From assembly GCF_001425165.1 (NCBI RefSeq), contig NZ_LMDU01000014.1, forward strand, positions 255,056-319,055: a DNA stretch of 64,000 bases, given 5' to 3'. The translations under genes were made by a program, and so were the position numbers. The DNA comes from Pelomonas sp. Root405 (GTDB lineage Bacteria; Pseudomonadota; Gammaproteobacteria; Burkholderiales; Burkholderiaceae_C). This document shows, in pieces, positions 39,109-47,769 of this stretch. Position 1 is the stretch's first letter; each line of letters starts with the position of its first letter. The notes beneath the pieces are model-generated. The model worked only from the letters and a program-made list of their open reading frames with translations, searched no databases and was not told the origin of the DNA.

Positions 39109-41295
39109 ATGCTGAACGACGCCGACGTTGATGCCTTGCTGGCAGGCCGCCACGCCGACCCCTTTGCTCGGCTGGGCCTGCATGCGGACGACAACGGCCG
39201 GCTCTGGGTGCGCGTGCTGCTGCCGGGTGCCGACTCGGTCGCGCTGCTGGATGCCGGCAACCACAAGCGCATCGTCGAGCTGGAGCGCCGCCGCGACAGC
39301 CTGTGGGAAGCGCAGGTGCCGCGGCGCAAGCACCGCTTCGACTACCGGCTGGCGGTGCGCTGGACCGGGGGCGGGGAGGGCGCTGCAGAGGGCATTTACG
39401 CCGACCCCTACAACTTCTACCCGCAGCTCAGCGACGCGGAACTGCAGGCGCTGGCCGAGGGCCGCAACACCCGGCCCTACCTGAGCCTGGGTGCGCATGT
39501 CGTGCAGTACGGCGACGTCAGCGGTGTGCGCTTCGCGACCTGGGCGCCGAATGCCAGGCGTGTCAGCGTCGTCGGCAACTTCAACAACTGGGACGGCCGC
39601 CGCCACCCGATGCGGCTGCGGCACACGGCGGGCGTGTGGGAGATCTTCGTTCCCCACGCCACCCTGGGCGACCTCTACAAGTTCGAGATCGTCTCCGGCG
39701 GGGGCACGCTGCTGCCGCTGAAGGCCGACCCCTATGCGCGCCGCGCCCAGCTGCGGCCCGACACGGCCAGCATCGTCGCGGCCCTGCCTGAGGTCACGCC
39801 GCTGCCGCGCCAGCGCGAGCGCGCCAACCGGCGCGAGTCGCCCATCAGCGTCTACGAGGTGCATGCGGCCTCGTGGCGCCGCGGTGCGGGCGAATTCCCC
39901 ACGTGGGATGAGCTTGCCGAGCAGCTGCCGGCCTATGTCGCCGACATGGGCTTCACGCATCTGCAGCTGATGCCCATCACCGAATACCCCTTCGATGGTT
40001 CCTGGGGCTACCAGACGCTGGGCCTTTACGCGCCCAGCGCCCGCTTTGGCCCGCCGGAGGGTTTTGCGCGTTTCGTCAAGGCCTGCCACGACCAGGGCCT
40101 GGGCCTGCTGCTGGACTGGGTGCCGGCCCACTTCCCGACCGACCCCCACGGCATGGCCGAGTTCGACGGCACGCGCATCTACGAGTATGCGGACCCCAAG
40201 GAAGGCTTCCACCGCGACTGGAACACGCTGATCTACAACTTCGGCCGCACCGAGGTGCGCCAGTTCCTGGTCGGCAGCGCGCTGTACTGGATCGAGCGCT
40301 GGGGCGTCGACGGCCTGCGCGTGGACGCCGTGGCCAGCATGCTCTACCGCGACTACTCGCGGCCGGCGGGCGAATGGATTCCGAACGCTCGCGGCGGCCG
40401 GGAGAACCTCGAGGCCATTTCCATGCTGCGCGAGATGAACGAGCATGTCGGCGAAGTCGAAGGCGCCATCAGCGTGGCCGAGGAAAGCACCAGCTTTCCC
40501 GGCGTCTCGGCGCCCACCTATGCGGGCGGCCTGGGCTTTCACTACAAGTGGAACATGGGCTGGATGAACGACACCTTGCGCTACATGGCCGAGGACCCGA
40601 TCAACCGCCGCTGGCATCACGACAAGATGACCTTCGGCCTGATCTATGCGTTCAGCGAAAACTTCGTGCTGCCCATCTCGCATGACGAGGTCGTGCACGG
40701 CAAGGGCTCAATGCTCAGCAAGATGCCGGGCGACGACTGGCAGAAGTTCGCCAACCTGCGCGCCTACTACGGCTTCATGTGGGGCCACCCGGGCAAGAAG
40801 CTGCTCTTCATGGGCCAGGAGTTCGCTCAGCGCAACGAGTGGAACCACGCCGAGCCGCTGCCCTGGGCGCTGCTGGAGGACGACCGCCACGCCGGCGTGC
40901 AGCGCCTCGTTCGCGACCTCAACAAGCTCTACCGCGACCACTCCGCACTGCACCGGCTGGACTGCGAGGCCGGCGGCTTCGAGTGGATCAGCGCCCACGA
41001 CGCCGAGCACTCCATCTACGCCTGGGTGCGCCGCGACGGCACGGGCCGCATGGTCATCGTCGTCGTCAACATGACGCCGGTGCCACGCGAGGGCTACTCG
41101 CTCGGCGTGCCGGACGGCGTGACCGCCTGGCGCGAGGCGCTGAACACCGATTCCGCCTACTACGGCGGCAGCAACATGGGCAATGGCGTCGCAGCCGCTG
41201 GGCTGCCAGTGCAGGCGCAGCCGGCGCACGGCAAGCGGCTGTCGATCACGATCAATCTGCCGCCGCTGGCGACCTTGTTCTTCGTGCCGATTTGA
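39109..41295 (+). CDS. glgB: 1,4-alpha-glucan branching enzyme
   Basis: The 728-residue GH13 branching enzyme has an N-terminal CBM48 (ATWAPNARRVSVVGNFNNWDGR) and the catalytic barrel with D406 (DGLRVDAVASM), E458 (ISVAEES) and D526 (LPISHDEVVHGKGS). The HDEVVHGK stretch is diagnostic of GlgB. It starts four bases after glgP. A branching enzyme beside a phosphorylase points to intracellular glycogen cycling, yet no glgA or glgC is in the window. Confidence 0.94.
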   Translation: MLNDADVDALLAGRHADPFARLGLHADDNGRLWVRVLLPGADSVALLDAGNHKRIVELERRRDSLWEAQVPRRKHRFDYRLAVRWTGGGEGAAEGIYADPYNFYPQLSDAELQALAEGRNTRPYLSLGAHVVQYGDVSGVRFATWAPNARRVSVVGNFNNWDGRRHPMRLRHTAGVWEIFVPHATLGDLYKFEIVSGGGTLLPLKADPYARRAQLRPDTASIVAALPEVTPLPRQRERANRRESPISVYEVHAASWRRGAGEFPTWDELAEQLPAYVADMGFTHLQLMPITEYPFDGSWGYQTLGLYAPSARFGPPEGFARFVKACHDQGLGLLLDWVPAHFPTDPHGMAEFDGTRIYEYADPKEGFHRDWNTLIYNFGRTEVRQFLVGSALYWIERWGVDGLRVDAVASMLYRDYSRPAGEWIPNARGGRENLEAISMLREMNEHVGEVEGAISVAEESTSFPGVSAPTYAGGLGFHYKWNMGWMNDTLRYMAEDPINRRWHHDKMTFGLIYAFSENFVLPISHDEVVHGKGSMLSKMPGDDWQKFANLRAYYGFMWGHPGKKLLFMGQEFAQRNEWNHAEPLPWALLEDDRHAGVQRLVRDLNKLYRDHSALHRLDCEAGGFEWISAHDAEHSIYAWVRRDGTGRMVIVVVNMTPVPREGYSLGVPDGVTAWREALNTDSAYYGGSNMGNGVAAAGLPVQAQPAHGKRLSITINLPPLATLFFVPI

Positions 41296-41348
41296 GATGA
41301 AGCCTTTGCATGCTTTGGCTGGGGTTGCGTGGGGAGCGCAGGGCGGCG

Positions 41349-41523
41349 GGGTACCCCCAAAGCTCCATGTCCCCCGCCCGCTACGCGGCCTCCTCCTTTA
41401 CTTGCGCTTTGGGGGCACCCCACCACCCTGCTTGGTCGCGATGACCCGCAGCAGCTTGCCGCGGGATGTGGGTGGGGGCGGACACGAAGGTAAAGGAGGA
41501 GGCCGCGCAGCGGCCGGGGGACA
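41349..41523. repeat. Compound inverted repeat filling the glgB-glgX gap
   Basis: Two pairs of inverted arms are visible in this 290-base gap. GGGTACCCCCAAAGC (about 41349-41363) pairs with GCGCTTTGGGGGCACCCC (41404-41420). ATGTCCCCCGCCCGCTACGC and the following CTCCTCCTTTA (41367-41400) pair with the region 41488-41523 (TAAAGGAGGAGGCCGCGC ...GGGGGACA). The unit resembles a dispersed Burkholderiales-type intergenic element. No gene is present in the gap. Confidence 0.65.
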
Positions 41524-41585
41524 CGAAGTGGACGCGCCCGCCCGCAGCCCGCGGCCCTTCCGGTTTCCCGCGTCGGCGTTCTGAC

Positions 41586-43658
41586 ATGGCCCATCTTCCC
41601 GACATCGAACCCGGCTGGCACGAGCCCCTGGGTTCTTTCGCCCGAGACGGCGGCGTGAACTTTGCCGTCATGAGCGAGCACGCGACGCGCATCGAGCTCT
41701 GCGTCTTCGACGGCGAAGGCCAGCGCGAGCTGCGCCGCTACACGCTGGACGGCCCGCATGACGGCGTCTTCCACGGCTTCCTGCCCGGCGTCGGCCCCGG
41801 CCTGGTCTACGGCCTGCGCGCGCATGGTCCCTATGTGCCCGAGCAGGGGCACCGCTTCAACCCGCACAAGCTGCTGCTGGACCCCTGGGCGCGCGAGATC
41901 GTCGGTCACTTCGGCTGGCGCGCCGAGCACCATGGCTATGAGCTGGGCCACCCGGACGGCCCGCGCTCGCTGGACACGCGCGACAACGCCACGCAGGCGT
42001 TGAAGGCGCGCGTGGCACCGCCGCCGGTAGTACACGCGCGCGCCCACCAGCCGCGCCGCGCGCCGGCCGACGTCGTGCTGTATGAGGTCCACGTCAAGGG
42101 CTTCTCCAAGCTGCTGCCCGGCGTGCCCGAGGACCTGCGCGGCACCTATGCCGGCTTGGCGCACCCGGCCGCCGTGGCTCATTTCAAGCGCCTGGGGGTG
42201 ACGACGCTGTCGCTGCTGCCGGTGCAGTACTGCATCGACGAGCCCCACCTCGCCGAGCGCGGCCTGCACAACTACTGGGGCTACAACACGCTGGGCTTTT
42301 TCTGCCCGGACCCGCGCTGGGCGAATGCGGCCCACCGGCAAGACCCGACCGCCGTGACGGCCGAGTTCCGCCAGATGGTCGAGGCCCTGCATGCCGCCGG
42401 CCTGGAGGTGGTGCTGGACGTCGTCTACAACCACACGCCCGAGGGCAACGAGTTCGGCCCGACGCTGAGCTTTCGCGGCCTGGACAACACCACGTGGTAT
42501 CGGCTGGTGCCCGACGACAAGACCCGCAACGAGAACCTCACCGGCTGCGGCAACACCGTCAACTGCGCCCACCCGCGCGTGACGCAGTTCGTACTGGATT
42601 CGCTGCGCTATTGGGTGGCCGAGATGGGCGTCGACGGCTTCCGCTTCGACCTCGCACCGGTGCTGGGTCGTGGTGCGCACGGCTTCGAGACCAACGCCGC
42701 CTTCTTCACCGCGCTGCGCCAGGACCCTGTGCTGGCCGGCGTCCATCTGATCGCCGAGCCGTGGGACGCCGCCTATGACGGCTACCAGGTCGGCCGCTTT
42801 CCGGGCCGCTTCCTGGAATGGAACGACAAGTTCCGCGACGCCGTACGCGGCTACTGGTTGGGCGTGGGCACGGGTCGCGGCGAGTTCGCGCGGCGCTTCA
42901 TGGCGTCCAGCGACGTCTTCCACCACGGCCAGCGCCTGCCGACCGCCTCGGTCAACTTCGTCGCCGTGCACGACGGCTTCACCCTGGCCGACCTGACCAG
43001 CTACAGCACCAAACACAACCACGCCAACGGTGAAGACAACCGCGACGGCCGCGATGGCGAGTTGGCCGCCAACTTCGGTGTCGAGGGTCCAACCGACGAC
43101 GCGGCCATCAACGCCACGCGCGAGCGCGTGCGCCGCGCATTGCTCGCGACGCTGCTGCTGGCCCAGGGCACGCCGATGCTGTGCGCCGGCGATGAGATCG
43201 CCAACAGCCAGGGCGGCAACAACAACGCCTATTGCCAGGACAACCCGACGACCTGGCTGAACTGGGACAGTGCGGACGGCCGCATGACGGAGCTGGTGGC
43301 CGAATTGCTGGCCTTGCGCGCGGTCGAGCCGCTGCTGCGCCACCCGCGCTGGTTCGCCGCCGGCCCCGGTGAAGCGAGCATCGCCTGGTATGCGCCGAGC
43401 GGCCACGAGATGAGCCCGCACGACTGGCACGACGCCGGCCAGCGCGCGTTCGGGGCCCAGCTTCGTGAAGCCGATGCCGCTGCGCCGCGGCTGATGATCG
43501 TCTTCAACCCCGACCCGGCGCCCTTGCCCTTCCTGCTCTGCAACGGGCCGTGGCAGCTGGTGCTCGACAGCAGCGGCGAATCGGCCGCGCCCCTCGTTCT
43601 TCCCGGCCAGCCACTCCACGTGCCAGCCCGATCTCTTCTTGTCTTGAGACATCAATGA
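41586..43658 (+). CDS. glgX: Glycogen debranching enzyme
   Basis: The 690-residue GH13 enzyme cleaves alpha-1,6 branches of limit dextrins. An N-terminal CBM48 (GVNFAVMSEHATRIELCVFD) precedes a barrel with YNHTPEGNEFGPTLSFRGLDN, D355 (DGFRFDLAPVL), E391 (LIAEPWD) and D463 (VHDGF), all typical of GlgX/isoamylase. The ATG at 41586 is set by the start of CBM48 homology and follows a repeat-filled gap. Its stop overlaps the malQ start as ATGA. Confidence 0.93.
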   Translation: MAHLPDIEPGWHEPLGSFARDGGVNFAVMSEHATRIELCVFDGEGQRELRRYTLDGPHDGVFHGFLPGVGPGLVYGLRAHGPYVPEQGHRFNPHKLLLDPWAREIVGHFGWRAEHHGYELGHPDGPRSLDTRDNATQALKARVAPPPVVHARAHQPRRAPADVVLYEVHVKGFSKLLPGVPEDLRGTYAGLAHPAAVAHFKRLGVTTLSLLPVQYCIDEPHLAERGLHNYWGYNTLGFFCPDPRWANAAHRQDPTAVTAEFRQMVEALHAAGLEVVLDVVYNHTPEGNEFGPTLSFRGLDNTTWYRLVPDDKTRNENLTGCGNTVNCAHPRVTQFVLDSLRYWVAEMGVDGFRFDLAPVLGRGAHGFETNAAFFTALRQDPVLAGVHLIAEPWDAAYDGYQVGRFPGRFLEWNDKFRDAVRGYWLGVGTGRGEFARRFMASSDVFHHGQRLPTASVNFVAVHDGFTLADLTSYSTKHNHANGEDNRDGRDGELAANFGVEGPTDDAAINATRERVRRALLATLLLAQGTPMLCAGDEIANSQGGNNNAYCQDNPTTWLNWDSADGRMTELVAELLALRAVEPLLRHPRWFAAGPGEASIAWYAPSGHEMSPHDWHDAGQRAFGAQLREADAAAPRLMIVFNPDPAPLPFLLCNGPWQLVLDSSGESAAPLVLPGQPLHVPARSLLVLRHQ

Positions 43659-45166
43659 ATCTCGACCAACGCTCCTCCGGTGTGCTGCTGCACATCACCT
43701 CGCTGCCCGGCCCGCATGGCATGGGCGACTTCGGCCCCGATGCCTACCGCTTCGTCGACTGGCTGCAGTCCGCCGGCCAGAGCATCTGGCAGCTGCTGCC
43801 GACGACGCCCATCGGCCCCGGCGACAGCCCCTATCAAGGCGTGTCGGCCTTTGCCGGCAGCCAGTGGATGGTGGCACTGGAGCCGCTGATCGCGAAAGGC
43901 TGGCTGAAGCAGCCGGACGTGCCGGCCTTCAGCGGCGAGCTGATCAACTACGGCGCCGTCACGCCCTGGCGCGAGCAGCAGCTACGTGCCGCAGCAAAGG
44001 GCTTCTTCGCGGATGCGGCGGACGCGGACCGCATTGCTTTCGCCAAGTGGTGCCTGGAAGCGCAGAGCTGGCTGGACGACTACGTGCTCTTCATGGCCAT
44101 CCGCTCGCCGTTGAACGGCCAGCCGTGGTGGGAGTGGAGCGACGGTCTGAAGAAGCGCGACCCCGCCGCGATGGCCACGGCGCGCAAGGAATACGCTGAC
44201 GAGATCGCCTTCTGGCAGTTCGTGCAATGGCAGTTCGATGTGCAGATCCAGGCGCTGAAGGCCTATGCCAACGAGCGCGGCGTGAACATCATGGGTGACC
44301 TGCCCATCTTCGTCGCCCACGATAGCGCCGATTGCTGGTCGCGCCCCGACCTGTACGAGTTGGATGAGAACTTTCAGACCACGGTCGTTGCCGGCGTGCC
44401 GCCCGATGACCTGGGCCCGCTCGGCCAGCGCTGGGGCAACCCGCTCTACCGCTGGGACAAGATGGCCGAGGAAGACTACGCCTGGTGGACGGCACGCATC
44501 CAGCGCGCGCTGAGCCAGGCCGACGTCTTCCGCATCGACCACTTCCGTGGTTTTGCCGGCTACTACGAGATCCCCGCCAGCAGCCCCGATGCCAAGCAGG
44601 GCCAGTGGCTGACCGGCCCCGGCATGGCGCTGTTCGATGCCATCAAGAAGGCCCTGGGCCCGCTGCCCATCGTGGCTGAGGACCTGGGCTTCATCACCGA
44701 CGACGTGCATGAACTGCGCGACGGCTGCGGCTTCCCCGGCATGAAGATCCTGCAATTCGCCTTCGGTGCCGAGGGCGACCACGAGTTCCTTCCGCACATG
44801 TGGCCGCGGACCTCGGTGGCCTACACCGGCACGCACGACAACGACACCGTGCGCGGCTGGTGGGACCAGGCCGGCCCTCGCGAGCGCCAGTTCGCCGGCT
44901 CGTATCTGGCGTGCAGCGAGCATGACGTGCACTGGGCCATGATCCGCGCCTGCGCCAACTCGGTGGCCAACATGGCGGTCTACCCGCTGCAGGACGTGCT
45001 CGGCCTGGGCAGCGCCCACCGCATGAACGTGCCCGGCGTGCTGGGCGGCAACTGGGGCTGGCGCTTCCATTGGGGCATGCTGGGTGCCGAGCCGGCGCGG
45101 GTGCTGGGGCTGATCACCGCCGCGTCGGGGCGCGGCTCGTTCGAGCTGTTGAAGCTGCCAGCGTAG
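43655..45166 (+). CDS. malQ: 4-alpha-glucanotransferase
   Basis: The 503-residue GH77 disproportionating enzyme transfers maltosyl units between maltodextrins and releases glucose. It has the family start SSGVLLHITSLPGPHGMGD, D295 (FRIDHFRGF), E342 (IVAEDLG) and D395 (TGTHDNDTV), the GH77 triad. The length is that of short plant/bacterial amylomaltases. The ATG overlaps the glgX stop (ATGA). Together with GlgP and the glucokinases it completes maltodextrin catabolism. Confidence 0.94.
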   Translation: MNLDQRSSGVLLHITSLPGPHGMGDFGPDAYRFVDWLQSAGQSIWQLLPTTPIGPGDSPYQGVSAFAGSQWMVALEPLIAKGWLKQPDVPAFSGELINYGAVTPWREQQLRAAAKGFFADAADADRIAFAKWCLEAQSWLDDYVLFMAIRSPLNGQPWWEWSDGLKKRDPAAMATARKEYADEIAFWQFVQWQFDVQIQALKAYANERGVNIMGDLPIFVAHDSADCWSRPDLYELDENFQTTVVAGVPPDDLGPLGQRWGNPLYRWDKMAEEDYAWWTARIQRALSQADVFRIDHFRGFAGYYEIPASSPDAKQGQWLTGPGMALFDAIKKALGPLPIVAEDLGFITDDVHELRDGCGFPGMKILQFAFGAEGDHEFLPHMWPRTSVAYTGTHDNDTVRGWWDQAGPRERQFAGSYLACSEHDVHWAMIRACANSVANMAVYPLQDVLGLGSAHRMNVPGVLGGNWGWRFHWGMLGAEPARVLGLITAASGRGSFELLKLPA

Positions 45167-45195
45167 ACTGCTGCCAGTGGCTTCTGGAGCGCCGA

Positions 45196-45426
45196 ATGTC
45201 TGACCTCGTTGCCGAACTGTCTGCCCAGGCGCACGCGCTTCCTCCGGAACAGCGTGCGCGCCTCGCCGAAGAACTGCTGGCCAGTCTCGATCCTCGGGAT
45301 ACCGAAGTCGAGGCGGCGTGGGATGAAGAGCTTCGTCGTCGAATCGATGAGGTCGAAAGCGGTACCGTTCAACTTGTTCCTGCCGACAAGGCATTTGCCC
45401 AGGTCAGACGCGCACTCGGTCGGTGA
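45196..45426 (+). CDS. Addiction module antitoxin (CHP02574-like)
   Basis: The 76-residue acidic helical protein LPPEQRARLAEELLASLDPRDTEVEAAWDEELRRRIDEVESG is typical of the small addiction-module antitoxins found with ParE/RelE toxins. Its stop overlaps the toxin start as GTGA. It lies 29 bases after malQ with a weak ribosome site (GGAG about 10 bases upstream). Confidence 0.85.
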   Translation: MSDLVAELSAQAHALPPEQRARLAEELLASLDPRDTEVEAAWDEELRRRIDEVESGTVQLVPADKAFAQVRRALGR

Positions 45427-45716
45427 AACCGGCAGTCTTTCACCCTGAAGCACTGGCGGAGCTTCAAGAGCAAGCTGTCTTCTACGAGGAGCGCAGTGCC
45501 GGCTTGGGTGAAAGGTTCGCGGTCCAGGTCGAGGCGGCTGTCAGCCTCGCGGTGTCCATGCCGGGCATCGGCAGTCCGTATCGGCATGGCACTCGAAGAG
45601 TCCTTCCCAAGGACTTTCCGCATTCGGTCGTGTACCGCGAAATGGCCGACTCGTTGGTCATCTTGGCCGTGGCGCCCTTCAAGCGCAAGCCGGCCTATTG
45701 GCGCCATAGGAAATAA
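45423..45716 (+). CDS. ParE/RelE-family toxin
   Basis: The 97-residue basic protein starts at GTG 45423 and has the ParE/RelE pattern: HPEALAELQEQAVFYEERS helix, FPHSVVYREMADSLVILAV strand and a C-terminal KRKPAYWRHR. ParE members poison gyrase while RelE members cut mRNA; the choice cannot be made here. It is translationally coupled to its antitoxin. The 200 bases after it hold a small repeat only. Confidence 0.85.
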   Translation: MKPAVFHPEALAELQEQAVFYEERSAGLGERFAVQVEAAVSLAVSMPGIGSPYRHGTRRVLPKDFPHSVVYREMADSLVILAVAPFKRKPAYWRHRK

Positions 45717-45811
45717 GCCCCTCTGTACGCGTCGCGGAAGTCGGACCTTGCCAGCAGTCCTCGTTCGGCATGAACCGCGGTGACGTGTCGTTTGGCGCAA
45801 GGCGCTATGCC

Positions 45812-45850
45812 GATGTTGGGCTTTGGCTCATCCCAACCTGCGGGCTACGG
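45812..45850. repeat. Short dispersed-repeat-like inverted element after the toxin
   Basis: TGTTGGGCTTTGGCTCATCC followed by CAACCTGCGGGCTACGG forms a GTTGGG/CCCAAC stem. On the minus strand it reads like the common GTAGGTTGGG...GCCCAACA intergenic repeat of many bacteria. It sits between the toxin and the convergent amylase gene. Confidence 0.5.
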
Positions 45851-45916
45851 CATCCGTTGACAGCATGGCCGCTACCGTCGCCAAAGATGTACAAGTCCCT
45901 CGAAGTGATGCCGTGT

Positions 45917-47746
45917 TCAGCGATCAATCTGCAGGATCAACGGGCTGCGCGCGGGCACCGTCAGGCTGTGACCCAACGTTTGCACCTTGCCGCTCAACAC
46001 GTCGCTAGCGCGCTGACCTACGCCGATGCGCTCGGAGAAGCGGGCCATGGGCAGTTTCACTGCCCTGGCCGACTTGTTCAGTGCGACCATGACCGTGCGG
46101 CCTGCGTCGTAGCGGAAGAACACATAGCAGCCCTCCATTGGCGCGTACTGCATCAGCGCGCCGTCGTGGATGACGCCAGCACCCTTGCGCCAGGTGAACA
46201 GCCGGCGCACCCAGTCCTGCATGTCACGCTGCTCGGCGCTCAGGCCCGCACCGGTGAACGCGTTGACCGCATCGCCCGCCCAGCCGCCCGGCATGTCGGC
46301 ACGCACGCGGCCGTCGTCGCGCTCGACGGGGCTTTGCATCAGGATCTCGCTGCCGTAGAAGACCTGCGGGATGCGCCGCGTCGTGGCGAGGTAGGCCAGC
46401 GCGAGCTTGGTCAGGCCGACGTCGTCTTTCAGCAGCGAGAACAGCCGCGGCGTGTCGTGGTTGCCTTCAAAGAGGACCAGTTGGGCCGGGTCGGGGTAGA
46501 CGAAGTCATGGGCGAGGCCCTCGTAGAGCCGGGTCAGCCCCGTGAACGGGCCGTCGTCCTCGGTCAGCGCGGCCAGCAGATGGCTCTGCAGCGGGAAGTC
46601 CATCATGCTCGGCGTGTGCGACACATAGCTGTCGTGGTTGCGCTTGCCGCGCTGCCAGTAGGCGACGACGGCCGGATGCGGGCTCCATTCCTCGCCGACG
46701 ATGCTCAGCCGCGGGTACTCCTGCATGACGCGGGCCGACCAACGGCTCAGGAAGTCGCGGTCGGAGTAGGAGTAGGTGTCGGTGCGGATGCCTGACAGCC
46801 CAAAGCGCTCGACCCACCACAGCGTCTTCTGGATCAGGTACGTGGCCAGTTCAGGCCGGCGCTGGTTCAGGTCCGGCATGCCGGGCACGAACCAGCCGTC
46901 GGTGAAGCGCTTGCGGTCGCTGGCCGATGCATAAGGGTCCTGCAGCGTCATGCGGGCGTGATGGGTCTCGGTGTACTCGGGCCAGACATTGACCCAGTCC
47001 GGCGCCGGCAGATCCTTCATCCACCAATGGCCGCTGCCGATGTGGTTGAGCACGACGTCGTGGATGACGCCCAGGCCCGTGGCCCGAGCTTCGGCCACGA
47101 AGGCGCCGAAGTCGTCATTGCTGCCAAAGCGCGGATCGATCCTGTAGAAGTCCGTCGCCGCATAGCCGTGGTAGCTGTACTTGGCGCTGTTGTTCTCGAC
47201 CAGCGGTGTGGGCCAGACCTGCGTGAAACCCAGGCCCGCGATGTAGCCGAGGTGCTGGCGCATGCCGGCCAGGTCACCGCCATGGCGGCCGCCGTGGTCG
47301 GCGCGGTTGACGCCTTCCTTCATGCCGGCCTGCTGGCCACTGCCCGCCTTTGCGAAGCGGTCGGGCACGACGAGGTAGATCGCGTCCTTGGGGCCGAAGC
47401 CCTGGCGCTCGGCCGAGCCGGGCGTGCGCGCCAGCAGCGGGTAGCGCACGGCCTTGCCAGCCAAGTCGAACACCAGTTCTCCAGGCTTGGCGGTGGGGCC
47501 GATGTCGAGGTCGACGAACAGGTAGTTGCCGCTGGCCGCACGGTGGCTGCCTTTCAGCGTCACGCCGGGGTAGGGCGCCAGCGTGGCCTTGGCATCGGCG
47601 ATGCCGGGGCCGTGCAGCATCAGCTGCAGCGAGGTGTCGCGCATGCCGACCCACCAGTTCGGCGGTTCGACGCGGTGGGGCGGCTCGGCAGCCAGGGCGG
47701 GCAGGCTCATCAGCAGGGCAGTTGCAAGGGTTATCAGGGTCTTCAT
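45917..47746 (-). CDS. Secreted SusA-like neopullulanase/cyclomaltodextrinase (copy 1)
   Basis: The 609-residue exported GH13 enzyme has a signal peptide (MKTLITLATALLMSLPALA) and an N-terminal beta domain beginning RVEPPNWWVGMRD, the hallmark of SusA/cyclomaltodextrinase. The barrel has DVVLNHIGSGHWW, D323 (GIRTDTYSYSD), E352 (IVGEEW) and D431 (EGNHDT). GGAGGCGCC precedes the ATG. It is closely paralogous to the next gene, 23 bases away on the same strand. Expected role: hydrolysis of maltodextrins, pullulan or cyclodextrins in the periplasm. Confidence 0.92.
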   Translation of the reverse strand: MKTLITLATALLMSLPALAAEPPHRVEPPNWWVGMRDTSLQLMLHGPGIADAKATLAPYPGVTLKGSHRAASGNYLFVDLDIGPTAKPGELVFDLAGKAVRYPLLARTPGSAERQGFGPKDAIYLVVPDRFAKAGSGQQAGMKEGVNRADHGGRHGGDLAGMRQHLGYIAGLGFTQVWPTPLVENNSAKYSYHGYAATDFYRIDPRFGSNDDFGAFVAEARATGLGVIHDVVLNHIGSGHWWMKDLPAPDWVNVWPEYTETHHARMTLQDPYASASDRKRFTDGWFVPGMPDLNQRRPELATYLIQKTLWWVERFGLSGIRTDTYSYSDRDFLSRWSARVMQEYPRLSIVGEEWSPHPAVVAYWQRGKRNHDSYVSHTPSMMDFPLQSHLLAALTEDDGPFTGLTRLYEGLAHDFVYPDPAQLVLFEGNHDTPRLFSLLKDDVGLTKLALAYLATTRRIPQVFYGSEILMQSPVERDDGRVRADMPGGWAGDAVNAFTGAGLSAEQRDMQDWVRRLFTWRKGAGVIHDGALMQYAPMEGCYVFFRYDAGRTVMVALNKSARAVKLPMARFSERIGVGQRASDVLSGKVQTLGHSLTVPARSPLILQIDR

Positions 47747-47769
47747 GCGGCGCCTCCTTGGCGGCCGGG

